This document shows positions 1 to 9,281 of a stretch of 64,000 nucleotides of DNA, piece by piece. Each line of letters opens with the position of its first letter. Position 1 is the stretch's first letter. This DNA comes from Mycobacterium fragae. Lineage in GTDB: Bacteria; Actinomycetota; Actinomycetes; Mycobacteriales; Mycobacteriaceae. The position numbers and the translations under genes were made by a program. The notes beneath the pieces were generated by a model. It saw nothing but the letters and a program-made list of their open reading frames with translations. It did no database searches and was not told where the DNA came from. Where the stretch lies: assembly GCF_002102185.1 (NCBI RefSeq), contig NZ_LQOW01000028.1:1-64000 (forward strand), written 5' to 3'.

Positions 1-51
1 GCGAACTGTATCGGGCACTCCAAGCCGACCTAAACCGAAAACCAGAGGCTC

Positions 52-447
52 TTGACGCTGCATAGGAGCATCCACACGCTGCCCTACCCGCTGGGACCGA
101 CTCATGCCTCCAACCTGAAATGTTTATGCCGAAAACATCACTTACTCAAGACTTTTTGGACCGCATGGCGTGACCAGCAGTTGCCCGACGGCACGGTCAT
201 CTGGACATCGCCGAGCGGGCACACCTACACCACCCATCCGGGCAGTCGTCTGCTGTTTCCGAGTCTGTGCCTGCCCACCGGCGAATTACCCACTGCGCCA
301 AGGGCGGAGCGACCACCTGGTGACCGCACAATCATGATGCCCACACGCCGCCGAACCCGCGAGCAAGACCGCGCTAAACGCATCCACGCCGAACGCGCAC
401 TCAACGACGCCCACGTCGCCGAACGCAACCAACCCCCACCCTTCTAG
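52..447 (+). pseudogene. C-terminal remnant of a 13E12-repeat/DUF222-type HNH endonuclease
   Basis: The frame encodes a typical C-terminal tail of the mycobacterial 13E12-repeat HNH proteins: a PYPLGPTH segment, then CLCRKHH (the HNH histidines) and [14 protein letters not shown], ending in a basic tail. The N-terminal DUF222 part is absent, and a TAA lies in frame at 31-33, just upstream of the first usable start (TTG at 52). The residues normally preceding PYPLGP in this family (a D-H-T core) read R-S-I-H-T-L, so the catalytic region is damaged. The piece ends 6 bp before the 3' end of the convergent eccA gene. I infer a decayed fragment of a mobile-type gene at the edge of the ESX-2 locus. 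Whether a longer gene lies further left cannot be seen. Confidence 0.6.
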
Positions 448-453
448 CGTGAG

Positions 454-2307
454 TCAAAGTTGTATGGGCACATGCTTTTCCGCGCATGCGTCGGCCACAG
501 CGGCGACTATGTCCTGTGTACGCAGCGTCTCAAGATCCTCGACGGTCACCGAGCCCTTGTCGGTGCGGTGCTGGGCGGCCACTCGTGAGTCTCGGAGCCG
601 CTCGGCGCGTTCGACGACGTTGCGGGCGAAGCGCCCGTTCTGCATCACGTCGATACCGTGGGTGCCGTCGGGCGCCAGATAAGCCCGCAGCGTCTTGCAA
701 GCCATATTCAGCGCTTCGCGTGCGGCTGGCTCGATGACGGTCGCGCGCGGTTCGCCGTAGCGGATCGCAATCTCGACCAGCTCATCGGGAGAGTAGGACT
801 CGAACCGCAGCTTGCGGTTGAACCTGCCCGCCAAACCGGGGTTGACGGTGAGGAATTCGTCGACTTCCTTCTCGTACCCCGCGCCGATGAAACAGAAATC
901 GAAACGGTGCACCTCCAGCGCGACGAGTAGCTGATTGACCGCCTCCATGCCGATCATGTCCGGGCGGCCATCGTGGTGGCGCTCCACCAACGAGTAGAAC
1001 TCGTCCATGAAGAGAATCCGCCCCAGCGAGCGGGCGATCAGCTCGTTGGTCTTCGGACCCGACGCCCCGATGTGCTCGCCACAGAAATCGGCCCGCTTGA
1101 CCTCGATGATCTCCGGGTGCCGCACGATGCCCAAGCCGGCGTAGATCTTTCCCAGCGCCTCGGCCGTCGTCGTTTTACCGGTACCGGGCGGGCCGACGAG
1201 CAGCATGTGGTTGGTTTGATTGGTCACCGGCAGCCCGGCCGCCATCCGCAGGGCGCGGACCTCGATCTGGTCCTCGATCTCGGCCACTGCTCGTTTGACT
1301 TCACTCAACCCGACCTGGTTGTTGAGCAGTGCGCGGCCTTCTGCCAAGAGTTCTTCTCGCCGCTCTTCGTTTTCCTCTTCATGGCGCTGCTGCTGCGACC
1401 GCTCGGTGCTGACGTCCCATTTGTTGGTCCGGGTGTTGATGGTGTCCTCGTCGGTGACAACCAGTTGCAGATGGGGATCGGCCAGCGCCTGCTTGGCCGG
1501 TTCGATCAGTGCGCCGTTGATCGTCGCCTTCGACAGCCAGATCTGGGCCTTGTCCTCCTCATCGAGCTGGCGGTGAGCCATGCCTCGCACGTATGCGAGA
1601 TCTGCTGCGATCAAGGGGAATTCGCTCGGATCTATTGCCGTCACCGCGGTGTCGCTCAGCTGGTGGCGGCGAGCTTCGACGGGACTACGGTGGCCGGCGC
1701 GCAAATCGACGCGATCTGCCCAATCCAGCGCCACCCGTCCCTGTCCGAGGTGGGCCGCGGCGTGAGCCGCCAGCGCGTTGGTGCCCGCCGTGACCGCCGA
1801 CATGATGATCGCCTGCGGCGGCAATATCGTGGCTGCCACCGAGATCACATCGGGCCAGCGCTGTGTGGCGAACATCAGATACGCCCGCACATACTGTTGC
1901 CACTGGTGGTTCTCCCAGGTGTCCAACAACGTCGAATCATCCAGCAGCGCTTCGGCTTTCTCGTACTGGCCATCATCGACAAGAGCGCTGGCCAGCGCCA
2001 ACCCTGCATGCGATGCTTCCGTCACCGAGATGGACAAATACGGCCCGGCTTTGATCGCCGCCGACAGGCGGACGCCGAGCCGATTGGTTTCCCGATGCAG
2101 CCGCGCCCCGTACGCATACAGCTCCTGCAATGTCTGCAGCGACTCGTCACCGGCCGCGATTCGGCCCAGCCACGCATCGGCCATCGATGGGTCGATCTCC
2201 GTGGCCTCCCGGAACCGGGCCTGCGCGGCGGCGACGTCGGTGTCGAACAACGCCATGGCTTGATCGAACCGCTTGCGCGCGGCGGCCGTGGTAGTGCTGC
2301 TGGTCAT
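454..2307 (-). CDS. eccA2: ESX-2 AAA+ ATPase EccA2
   Basis: Cytosolic AAA+ ATPase of type VII secretion, thought to act with EspG on PE/PPE-type substrates. The 617 residues match the family length (about 619 in M. tuberculosis). The N-terminal half (about 1-290) is helical and TPR-like. The C-terminal CbxX/CfqX-type AAA+ domain has Walker A GPPGTGKT at 372-379 and Walker B ILFMDEF at about 431-437. The ATG start lies 4 bp downstream of the eccE2 stop, so the gene is translationally linked as the last gene of the ESX-2 operon. The assignment to ESX-2 rather than ESX-1, -3 or -5 rests on the whole locus order (eccA-eccE-mycP-eccD-MinD-like-espG). Confidence 0.95.
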   Translation of the reverse strand: MTSSTTTAAARKRFDQAMALFDTDVAAAQARFREATEIDPSMADAWLGRIAAGDESLQTLQELYAYGARLHRETNRLGVRLSAAIKAGPYLSISVTEASHAGLALASALVDDGQYEKAEALLDDSTLLDTWENHQWQQYVRAYLMFATQRWPDVISVAATILPPQAIIMSAVTAGTNALAAHAAAHLGQGRVALDWADRVDLRAGHRSPVEARRHQLSDTAVTAIDPSEFPLIAADLAYVRGMAHRQLDEEDKAQIWLSKATINGALIEPAKQALADPHLQLVVTDEDTINTRTNKWDVSTERSQQQRHEEENEERREELLAEGRALLNNQVGLSEVKRAVAEIEDQIEVRALRMAAGLPVTNQTNHMLLVGPPGTGKTTTAEALGKIYAGLGIVRHPEIIEVKRADFCGEHIGASGPKTNELIARSLGRILFMDEFYSLVERHHDGRPDMIGMEAVNQLLVALEVHRFDFCFIGAGYEKEVDEFLTVNPGLAGRFNRKLRFESYSPDELVEIAIRYGEPRATVIEPAAREALNMACKTLRAYLAPDGTHGIDVMQNGRFARNVVERAERLRDSRVAAQHRTDKGSVTVEDLETLRTQDIVAAVADACAEKHVPIQL

Positions 2308-2311
2308 TCGT

Positions 2312-3844
2312 CTAGTCCACCGGTTCGAGCTCGGCTGTCCTCAGGGTTGTCGGCTCTGAGGATATGTAGCGATTCTCGGCACGGAACAACTCGACCTCGA
2401 CGGTGTGCAGTTCTCCGGCCGCCGTCACGTCCACGGTCGCCGGGCCGACCTGGGTGATCACCACATCGGCCGACCCCCGGTAGGGCTTCCCCGGCTCCCC
2501 GACCGAGATCAGGGTGTTCGGGCGGGGCGCGGGGGTCAGCGTGCCGTCGACGACGCTGACCGTTGTACCGGGTATGGGCCTGACCCGGCTACCCACCGCG
2601 ATATCAGGCATCCGCACGCTTGCCCAGCGTTGCTCGTCGCGAGTGTGCACGGTTATCCGCTCACCGGCTCCGGCCAACCGCACCACGATTCGTTTGGCCA
2701 GCGCGTCTTGCGCGGCAATGTGGACACGACTGAATTCTCCTGGGTCGTCAAGGGGCAGCATCAGCCGGTTTCCGGCATCGACTTTGCCCAGCAGCACACC
2801 GGAGGGTCCAATCGGAACGATCAGCGGCCCGCTCAAAACGCCGCTGCGAATACCGTGCAGCCTCGGCAGGGGCGCGCACAGGTTGGCCGCGAATGCACTG
2901 GCCTGTTCGCCCGGCAAGGTCCGCAGCATGACGCTCGGCGGAGCCGTCGGCGGCTGTGCGCTGCGGACGGTCACCGTGGCGGTGATACTGCCGTCACCGA
3001 ACAGCGTCAGGTTCTGGATGATCCCGTCGGCGCGCAGCGACCAGGCGTGCGCCAAATTCTCCGCGGTGATGTCGTCCGGTCGATACCAGTAGGTCGTCAG
3101 CCAACCGCCCTCGCCGCGCGCGGTGTGCCAACGCTGGTTTCGCGCGTTGAGTGCGGAGTCACCCAGCCGCCGCTCCAGCTCGACGATGTCCGTGGCGGTC
3201 GCCACCTTGGCGCGAATACCGTGTTGCCGCAACGCCGCACTGATTCGCTGGGCAGCCGCCAACGTCGCGGTGCCCACTGATGTGCGCCACTGCAGCGCCT
3301 CGGCATTGGCCAAAGATGCGATCCGCACCACCAGCCAGGTCTCACGCTGTCCGGCATAGGGTGGCGTGCCGATCAACGTGTCGTAGACCCGCGGATAGTC
3401 GCCGGTAGCACGCCGGCGGGCGCCCACACTGACCACACTGATCGAGTCGATCGCCAAACCCAGACTCTGGTGCAGCAGCGGCAGCAGGTCGGCGACGTCG
3501 ACCGTGTTTTCGGTATAGGTCGCCGTCGAGCCGGTGAACAGGGTGGGCCGATGCGCCTTGCCGAGCAGCTGCACGGCCACCACTGCAACGCCGTCCTGAT
3601 ACCGAACCCCGCCGCCCGCACGGTCGTTGGCCACCGTGATCGGTTCACTGAGAACAATCGCGCGACGGCGTCGCCGCCATAGCATCAGCCACGACCACAA
3701 CGGCTGACCACGCCAGCAGATCACGCCGGCCGCCACACCGAGCGTCAAACCCACTGCGGCGCCGGGGTATCCGCCAACGGCCCACCCAACCATGCCAATA
3801 GCCAGGACGCCGACGATGACCGCCAGCCTCGTCGCGGCCGTCAT
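2312..3844 (-). CDS. eccE2: ESX-2 membrane component EccE2
   Basis: Membrane-complex subunit of the ESX-2 secretion machine. The 510 residues fit the EccE family (about 537 in M. tuberculosis). Two hydrophobic N-terminal segments (about residues 5-46, with GMVGWAVGGYPGAAVGLTLG between and around them) form the usual EccE membrane anchor, followed by a basic RRRRRA stop-transfer and a large soluble domain. Its start overlaps the mycP2 stop by 4 bp (ATGA type), and it is followed by eccA2 after 4 bp, so the three genes are co-translated. No catalytic motif is expected in this family. The call rests on position, topology and overall resemblance. Confidence 0.92.
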   Translation of the reverse strand: MTAATRLAVIVGVLAIGMVGWAVGGYPGAAVGLTLGVAAGVICWRGQPLWSWLMLWRRRRRAIVLSEPITVANDRAGGGVRYQDGVAVVAVQLLGKAHRPTLFTGSTATYTENTVDVADLLPLLHQSLGLAIDSISVVSVGARRRATGDYPRVYDTLIGTPPYAGQRETWLVVRIASLANAEALQWRTSVGTATLAAAQRISAALRQHGIRAKVATATDIVELERRLGDSALNARNQRWHTARGEGGWLTTYWYRPDDITAENLAHAWSLRADGIIQNLTLFGDGSITATVTVRSAQPPTAPPSVMLRTLPGEQASAFAANLCAPLPRLHGIRSGVLSGPLIVPIGPSGVLLGKVDAGNRLMLPLDDPGEFSRVHIAAQDALAKRIVVRLAGAGERITVHTRDEQRWASVRMPDIAVGSRVRPIPGTTVSVVDGTLTPAPRPNTLISVGEPGKPYRGSADVVITQVGPATVDVTAAGELHTVEVELFRAENRYISSEPTTLRTAELEPVD

Positions 3845-5502
3845 CGCTCCCGCCGAGCCCGCGCAACAAGCGACGCGATCACCACAGCGGCCACCACGAC
3901 GCCGGCGAACACCAATGCGACATTGCGGGCACGGTGATCCGGCGGTGGCGGCGGTGCCGCCGGCACGATCAGCCGGCTCTGCGCGCCGGGCGCAACTCGG
4001 TCCCCCGGAGGCACATTGAAGGTCAACGCCGCGACCGGGTCCACCACTCCGTAGCCCACCTGGTTGTCGACACCGCGCGGTGGGTTGTGCGCCGTCTGCA
4101 GGATGCGGTTGATCACCTGATGCGCGGATAGTCCCGGATACTTCGCGCGCACGAGCGCGGCCACTCCGCTGACGTAGGCCGCTGAGAAGCTCGTCCCCCA
4201 GAACGGCATGTTTTTCTCACCCGCGCGGATCGGCGGGTAGGCGTTGGCCGGCCCACCGGTTTGCGGAGACAACCCCATAATTCCCACCCCGGGGGCCGCG
4301 GCGGCCACCCACGGCCCGGCGAGGCTCTTGCTGATCGGTGCGCCGGTATTGTCCACCGCACCCACCGACAGCACGTAGTCGGAAAACCAGGACGGCGAGG
4401 ACACCGTCTTGACTTGATGCCAGTCGCGGGGATCGGAGGTGTCCAGCGGATCGAAGGCGGGGTTCTGCGCGCACTCGTCTTCGCCCTCGTTGCCGGCTGC
4501 CGCGACGATCACGGCGTCCTTCACGGTTGAGGCGTACCAGACGGCGGCTCCAATTGCGCTCTGGTCCAACGGATCAGCAGCCGGCACACAGGCGGTGACG
4601 CTGACATTGATCACCTTGGCGCCCACGTTGGCCGCATGCACGATGGCGTTGGCCAGCGTGGCAATGGTGCCGGCCTTCTTGCGGGCCTCCATGTCGCCGC
4701 CGCCCGGCTTTTCCGGTTCGTAGGCCCGCGAAGACTGGCGGATGGAAATGATCCTCGCGTGCGGCGCCACCCCGACGACCCCGTCCGGTGCTCCCGGCGG
4801 AGGTGGCGGCACCTCGGGGTCCTCCGGCGCTCCGGGCGCCGGATCCCCCGGCGCGTTAGCCGGTTCATCAGCCGGTGGCGGAGGTGGCGGTGGCGGCGCC
4901 GGCCTGATTTCGGTGATCGTCACTGGCGAGGGGGGCGGTGGCGGTGCGGGCGGGGGTGGTGGTCCGCCGGGCGGTGCCGGTGCCGCGTCGGTGGCCGGTG
5001 GGCCGGCCGGCGGTGGAAATGCCGGTACGGCGGGCATCGGGGCGGGCATCGGGATGCCTTGGGGCGCAGCGGCAATCACCGAGGCGACGACGGTGCCGTG
5101 CGCGTCGCAGTCCAGCAATCCGTCGCCGTCCATGATGTAGTCCCCACCGGGGACCACCGGCAGGCGATGGCTGGGGTTGACACCGGTGTCGATAACTGCG
5201 ACGGGCACCCCGTTACCGGTCGAATACTGCCACGCCTTGCTGACGTTGAGCATCGTGAAGCCGGGAGCGGTGACGGCCACGTTCGGGTCGGCGACAGTGA
5301 TGGTCCGCGCGCAGATATTGCTTTGCCGCATCGGCTGGTCCGGACCGGGCTTGCCGTCCGCGGGTACCCGCCCAGGGTCGACGGTCGGCGGCGGAATCGC
5401 CTGCGCCGCAGGAAGACCCGCCGACAAGCCGACCAGTAGGCCCGCGAGCGCCATCGCGGAAATCCGCCGCGGCGCTGATGCATTCCCGCCCCGCTCGGTC
5501 AT
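3841..5502 (-). CDS. mycP2: ESX-2 membrane-anchored subtilisin-like protease, mycosin-2
   Basis: Mycosin protease that stabilises and processes components of the ESX complex in the periplasm. The start at 5502 gives 553 residues (family about 550) and overlaps the eccD2 stop as ATGA; the longer upstream frame is not needed. Residues 13-35 form a signal peptide ending AAQA. The subtilisin triad is visible: Asp105 (VAVIDTG), His135 (DAHGTVV) and Ser438 (WGTSFSA), with the oxyanion Asn338 (AAAGNEG). A single C-terminal TM (about 526-546) is followed by RARRER. A proline-rich stretch at about 148-240, including runs of eight to ten prolines broken by Ala/Gly/Ser, is inserted between the His box and the strand starting DGVVGVAP. 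Confidence 0.95.
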   Translation of the reverse strand: MTERGGNASAPRRISAMALAGLLVGLSAGLPAAQAIPPPTVDPGRVPADGKPGPDQPMRQSNICARTITVADPNVAVTAPGFTMLNVSKAWQYSTGNGVPVAVIDTGVNPSHRLPVVPGGDYIMDGDGLLDCDAHGTVVASVIAAAPQGIPMPAPMPAVPAFPPPAGPPATDAAPAPPGGPPPPPAPPPPPSPVTITEIRPAPPPPPPPPADEPANAPGDPAPGAPEDPEVPPPPPGAPDGVVGVAPHARIISIRQSSRAYEPEKPGGGDMEARKKAGTIATLANAIVHAANVGAKVINVSVTACVPAADPLDQSAIGAAVWYASTVKDAVIVAAAGNEGEDECAQNPAFDPLDTSDPRDWHQVKTVSSPSWFSDYVLSVGAVDNTGAPISKSLAGPWVAAAAPGVGIMGLSPQTGGPANAYPPIRAGEKNMPFWGTSFSAAYVSGVAALVRAKYPGLSAHQVINRILQTAHNPPRGVDNQVGYGVVDPVAALTFNVPPGDRVAPGAQSRLIVPAAPPPPPDHRARNVALVFAGVVVAAVVIASLVARARRER

Positions 5503-6980
5503 CGCATCCGCACCCAGGTGAACAGCCCGCCGATCCACGCCGCCAGCGGAAGGGCGGCGATAATCGCGGCTATTTCCAGCCATTCGGCGATCATCCGCAC
5601 CAGAGGGGTGAACCTGGTGATGGGCACCAACAGCGCGGCCGCCAGGCCGGCAGCGCCGAATCCGGCGAGTACCACCGCGGCCCATAGCGCCGACTGGGCC
5701 GATGCCGGTGGCTCATGCAGGACGTACTTGACGACGCCGACGCACACCGCGGCAACGGCTCCCGACACCAGCGCAATGGCTTGCCGCTTGTCGGCGAATG
5801 CCCTTCCGCGGCTAATGAAGATGAGCACGAACAGCCCCGCCAGCACTGCGGCCCCGACACTGCGGCCTCGTCCCGGCATCAGCGTGGCCCACACCGCGGC
5901 AGGCAGGGTCAGGCCGGCAGCAACGCAGATTCCGGTCAGCACGTTGTTGGCACGCACGGCGGCAGCGGCAATCTGCGCCCCGCGCGGGGTGGTGTCAGGG
6001 CTCAGCTCCTCGTCGCCGGCCTCGTCCACCGGCGACACCGCGTCGGCAGGCAGGCCGGCGCTGCGGCGAAACAGATCGCGTCCGGTGATCGACCCGAAAT
6101 ACGGTGGCCGGATCCGAGCCGCCCACAACGCAATCGTCGGCGCCAGGGTCAGCAAGAACAACAAAACGACGAGCGTGCACATGCCGAGCCACTGGGCCGG
6201 AACCGGCCGCCACATCCGCGCCGCTGCGACCACACCGCCCAGCGCACACAAGGTCACGATCGTCGCCGCCACATGGATGTGACGTCGGGTCATCACAGCG
6301 ATGCCGCAGGTAAGCACTCCTACCGCGAGCGCCCCGATGAAAAGATGTGCGGCACCGAGGTCGCCGGGAGCACCCATGGCCAGGCTCGCCGCGAGCATCG
6401 GCATCGCAAGCCATGCGAACCCGGCCAGCATGTCGCCGCGATGCGGCCACCACCGCGACACCACGCCCGCGCCACCGGCAGCAAGAAGTCCGGGCACGCC
6501 GGTCACGCTGCTCGGCACTATCGAATCGCTGGCCGTACGGCTACGCAGCGCCAGCCCGAGCACCGCCGCGAAGACCATTGCCAGGACAGCGAGCGCGGTG
6601 TGGGCCGCTGTATCGGCGGTGACGGGTTGGAACAGTTTTTTGCCGATGCGGGCCAGTCCGGTGGACAAGGACTCGTATTGCGGCTCAAACGATTCGCCGT
6701 CGACTGCGGGGACCAGTACCAGGGTGGCCCCGTCCTCGACGCCCAACTCGTCGAGCGTTTTCGTGACGTCCAGGCGCACGCCGTTGGCCTTGTGAAGTTC
6801 GTAGCCGGCGCCCGGCTCGAGCCCGGCGAGGCCGCGGCGTTTGAGTTCGTCGTTCAGCAGCTCGACGATGTTGTCGATGAACACCTCGACCGGCACCGAG
6901 GCCGGATACACCTGGGAGACGAGGTGCTCGCCACATACCACCGCAACTGCGCAACGCGCCGGAAATGCGACCTTCGGCAT
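5499..6980 (-). CDS. eccD2: ESX-2 integral membrane channel component EccD2
   Basis: Polytopic core subunit of the ESX-2 membrane complex. The 493 residues begin with a ubiquitin-like cytosolic domain of about 100 residues (it contains VEVFIDNIVELLNDEL and a TLVLVP strand), followed by about eleven hydrophobic helices to the C terminus, the standard EccD architecture. The start ATG overlaps the stop of the upstream MinD-like gene (TAATG), and its stop overlaps the mycP2 start, so it sits in the middle of a tightly coupled operon. Confidence 0.94.
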   Translation of the reverse strand: MPKVAFPARCAVAVVCGEHLVSQVYPASVPVEVFIDNIVELLNDELKRRGLAGLEPGAGYELHKANGVRLDVTKTLDELGVEDGATLVLVPAVDGESFEPQYESLSTGLARIGKKLFQPVTADTAAHTALAVLAMVFAAVLGLALRSRTASDSIVPSSVTGVPGLLAAGGAGVVSRWWPHRGDMLAGFAWLAMPMLAASLAMGAPGDLGAAHLFIGALAVGVLTCGIAVMTRRHIHVAATIVTLCALGGVVAAARMWRPVPAQWLGMCTLVVLLFLLTLAPTIALWAARIRPPYFGSITGRDLFRRSAGLPADAVSPVDEAGDEELSPDTTPRGAQIAAAAVRANNVLTGICVAAGLTLPAAVWATLMPGRGRSVGAAVLAGLFVLIFISRGRAFADKRQAIALVSGAVAAVCVGVVKYVLHEPPASAQSALWAAVVLAGFGAAGLAAALLVPITRFTPLVRMIAEWLEIAAIIAALPLAAWIGGLFTWVRMR

Positions 6981-8050
6981 TAATGTGGCCTATCGGCGTC
7001 CGGAATATATTTGTCGGCGAGTGCCGCGGTGATCTCGAATAACCGCAGACGCGTTTTCTTTTTCAGCTCATGTTGCGTATCGATAATTCCGCCTTTGGCC
7101 AGATGCGGGTCATAAGGCATGAATTCGACTGTCGCACCCGATTGCCCGAAGCGTTCGGTGAGATATGCGCGCGCGTCGGGGTCGTATTTGTTTCGGCTGT
7201 CATTCAGAATGACCATGCTGCGCGACACCAATTCGTGGTAGCCCATTGACCGCAGCAAATCGATTGCGCGGGTGACCGGCAGCGAGGTGTCGGCAGTCAG
7301 GCCCGATACGAACACCAGCGTGTCGCAGGAGTCGAAGACCGCCTTCATCACCGGGTGTTCCAGGTCGTCAGAGGTGTCCACCACGATGACGTTGTGGGTG
7401 CGACGCAGCCGCGACAGCACCCCGGCGAACATCGACGGCACCAGCGGGCGCGGTTGGTCGGAGGCGCGGTTTCCGGCGAGCACATCCAGCCCTAAGCTGT
7501 TCTGCCCCAAGTGTTCCCGAATGTCGGCATAGCCTTGGACATCAGTGTCGTTCAACACCGCGGTGTAATCACCCGGAGGGGATTCATCGATCCGGCCGGC
7601 CAGCGTCCCGAAGCCAGGCGCGGCGTCGATGGCGACCACGTTCTCCGGCCGGCACTCACGGAACACCGCACCGATGCATGCGGTCAACGTGGTTTTGCCG
7701 ACACCGCCCTTGCCGGAAACCACCCCGATGACGTACTGCTTGCGGATGTGGCGGCGGATGCGGTCCTGCAATTCGCGGTAATGGCGTTCGCCCGGTGATT
7801 CACCGAGATTAATGGCGTGAAACGACAAGTTGTATAAAAACTTGCGCCACCCTGATCCGGGCGGGATTTTGCGCGGAGCGACCATATCGGAGATGCGCAA
7901 TGTTCCCGAGACGGATTCCGGGTGTTGCGGCCGCGGAACCGACGCTTGTCTCGGCGTGTGCCTGCCTTGTTCCGGTGAATTCGGCGGCGCTTTCCACGGA
8001 TTTGTCACGGTGCCGATGCTAACATGCGCGCCATACCCACTTTTACACAA
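6980..8050 (-). CDS. MinD/ParA-like ATPase of the ESX-2 locus (Rv3888c-like, EspI-related)
   Basis: P-loop ATPase of the MinD/ParA superfamily. Residues 113-120 are KGGVGKTT, preceded by SG, a deviant Walker A motif; VVAIDAAPG and VIVVDTSDD provide the following acidic strands. An N-terminal extension of about 100 residues is rich in Pro, Gly and basic residues, as in EspI-type ESX ATPases, and ends in a helical stretch (RKFLYNLSFHAINLG). The gene overlaps espG2 by 8 bp and eccD2 by 1 bp. In M. tuberculosis only ESX-2 (Rv3888c) has this gene in exactly this slot, a key identifier of the locus. Its role is unknown; EspI of ESX-1 responds to ATP level, and a similar regulatory role is an inference. 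The first of several starts is used. Confidence 0.88.
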   Translation of the reverse strand: MCKSGYGAHVSIGTVTNPWKAPPNSPEQGRHTPRQASVPRPQHPESVSGTLRISDMVAPRKIPPGSGWRKFLYNLSFHAINLGESPGERHYRELQDRIRRHIRKQYVIGVVSGKGGVGKTTLTACIGAVFRECRPENVVAIDAAPGFGTLAGRIDESPPGDYTAVLNDTDVQGYADIREHLGQNSLGLDVLAGNRASDQPRPLVPSMFAGVLSRLRRTHNVIVVDTSDDLEHPVMKAVFDSCDTLVFVSGLTADTSLPVTRAIDLLRSMGYHELVSRSMVILNDSRNKYDPDARAYLTERFGQSGATVEFMPYDPHLAKGGIIDTQHELKKKTRLRLFEITAALADKYIPDADRPH

Positions 8051-8876
8051 CCTTTCGGTACGAATACCATTCCTCGTTTGCGGGCAGACGCCTCACCATC
8101 TGGTTGACCGCCGAGGCGATGCTGCTCGCGGTGCCGGGCGCGATGATCATCCATCTCTTGCCACTCGACACAAAATGCTCGCCAACGAGCCTGCCCTCAG
8201 GGGTATCGACGATGGTGACCACACTCTGCTCGATGTGTTTGCGGGTGGGCTGATCGGTGTCCACGCCGGACTGGATCGCGACGATGAAGGCCCGCGCCGA
8301 TCGGCGCATGTCGGCGGCCGACATCAGGATCTGCAGCTGATCGGCGTCCACCTGCTGGCGCAACAGCTGCTTGCGCAACGTTTCTCGGCTGTTTACGCCC
8401 ACCATCACTTCGTCGACGTCCAGCGTCACTGGCTGGAGCGGCGCGGGCTCCTGGGTTCCACACAGCCGCTCGATCTGCCGGATAACGACGTCGTTCGCCG
8501 CAGATTCGCTGCTCGACGTGCCGGCGCCGCTGATGCGGATGAGTTCTTCAGATCGCTCCATCACCACCCACCACTGTGCGAAGCGCGCGAGAATCGCCTT
8601 CGCAGGGGCGTCGTCATCAGTTCTCTGGGCGTACATCAGCAACGCGACGTCTCGGCGGGCAAGTACGGTCAGCCACTCAACGACGGTGGCATCGACGTTC
8701 CCGGACTCATCGATCACGCCGGCAGCACGGAGCTCGGCGGCGATCGGATGGGCAAGCGCCATAGGCGCTGTCTCGACACTGGGCAGTATGGGCCGCAGCG
8801 CCAACTCTGGCGCCAGTACCTCAATCCCGGTGAGTACTTGCAGTACCCACAGCCCGTCAACTGTGGTGGTTAACAC
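8043..8876 (-). CDS. espG2: ESX-2 PE/PPE-specific chaperone EspG2
   Basis: Cytosolic chaperone that binds the PPE subunit of cognate PE/PPE pairs. The GTG at 8876 is chosen because the protein then begins LTTTVDGLWVLQ, the conserved beginning of EspG2, giving 277 residues (276 in M. tuberculosis). Other strongly conserved blocks are QIERLCG, PLQPVT and the C-terminal LPANEEWYSYRKVV. The frame extends 10 codons further upstream, but that part looks unrelated. It lies 69 bp downstream of the esx pair and overlaps the MinD-like gene by 8 bp. The PPE/PE pair encoded upstream is its likely client. Confidence 0.93.
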   Translation of the reverse strand: MLTTTVDGLWVLQVLTGIEVLAPELALRPILPSVETAPMALAHPIAAELRAAGVIDESGNVDATVVEWLTVLARRDVALLMYAQRTDDDAPAKAILARFAQWWVVMERSEELIRISGAGTSSSESAANDVVIRQIERLCGTQEPAPLQPVTLDVDEVMVGVNSRETLRKQLLRQQVDADQLQILMSAADMRRSARAFIVAIQSGVDTDQPTRKHIEQSVVTIVDTPEGRLVGEHFVSSGKRWMIIAPGTASSIASAVNQMVRRLPANEEWYSYRKVV

Positions 8877-8945
8877 GTCTATCCCAATCAAACCGCTGGG
8901 GCGCACGCGCCCGCGTGCGCCCCAGCCCGAAGTACAACCCGGGCT

Positions 8946-9239
8946 TCAGCAGGAGAATCTGTGCATCTCGGCCTGGTCGAGAGTTTGCGTGTCATGGCCG
9001 GTGCTCCCAATCGTGTGACCGTACTGACGCACCGTTGCGATGACGTTTTCTGATTGCTGGCTCATCTGCGTAAAAGCCGCCAGGAAGGCCTCCGGCGCCT
9101 GACCCTGATAGGACCCGTCGCCGACCAGCGCATTGGCCTTGTTCAGCATGTCGGTGCGGAGCTCGTCCAGCGTCTGCGCGAAGATTGCTACCTCAGCGGC
9201 ATGGTCAAAGACTGATGCAAAGTCCCACTGTATTGTCAT
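8946..9239 (-). CDS. esxC: WXG100-superfamily ESX-2 substrate in the EsxC position
   Basis: Small helical-hairpin protein of the ESAT-6/CFP-10 superfamily, predicted to be secreted by ESX-2 as a heterodimer with the neighbour at 9282-9605. The ATG at 9239 gives 97 residues; a GTG at 9254 is in frame, but its GTGAGG serves better as the ribosome binding site. The turn between helices reads DGSYQGQAPEAF, so the canonical W-x-G is replaced by Y-x-G. No convincing C-terminal YxxxD/E is evident. Sequence similarity to M. tuberculosis EsxC is weak by eye. The symbol rests on position (between espG2 and the other esx gene), size and fold type. Confidence 0.75.
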   Translation of the reverse strand: MTIQWDFASVFDHAAEVAIFAQTLDELRTDMLNKANALVGDGSYQGQAPEAFLAAFTQMSQQSENVIATVRQYGHTIGSTGHDTQTLDQAEMHRFSC

Positions 9240-9281
9240 ATTGATTAACCTCACTTAGCTCTAGTGGTTTTCTCGAGATAT

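Noticed and set aside
973..2457. Long plus-strand ORF of 494 codons opposite eccA2.
   Set aside because: It is antisense to a clear eccA2 with full family motifs; its translation is low-complexity, Arg/Gln-rich and matches no family.
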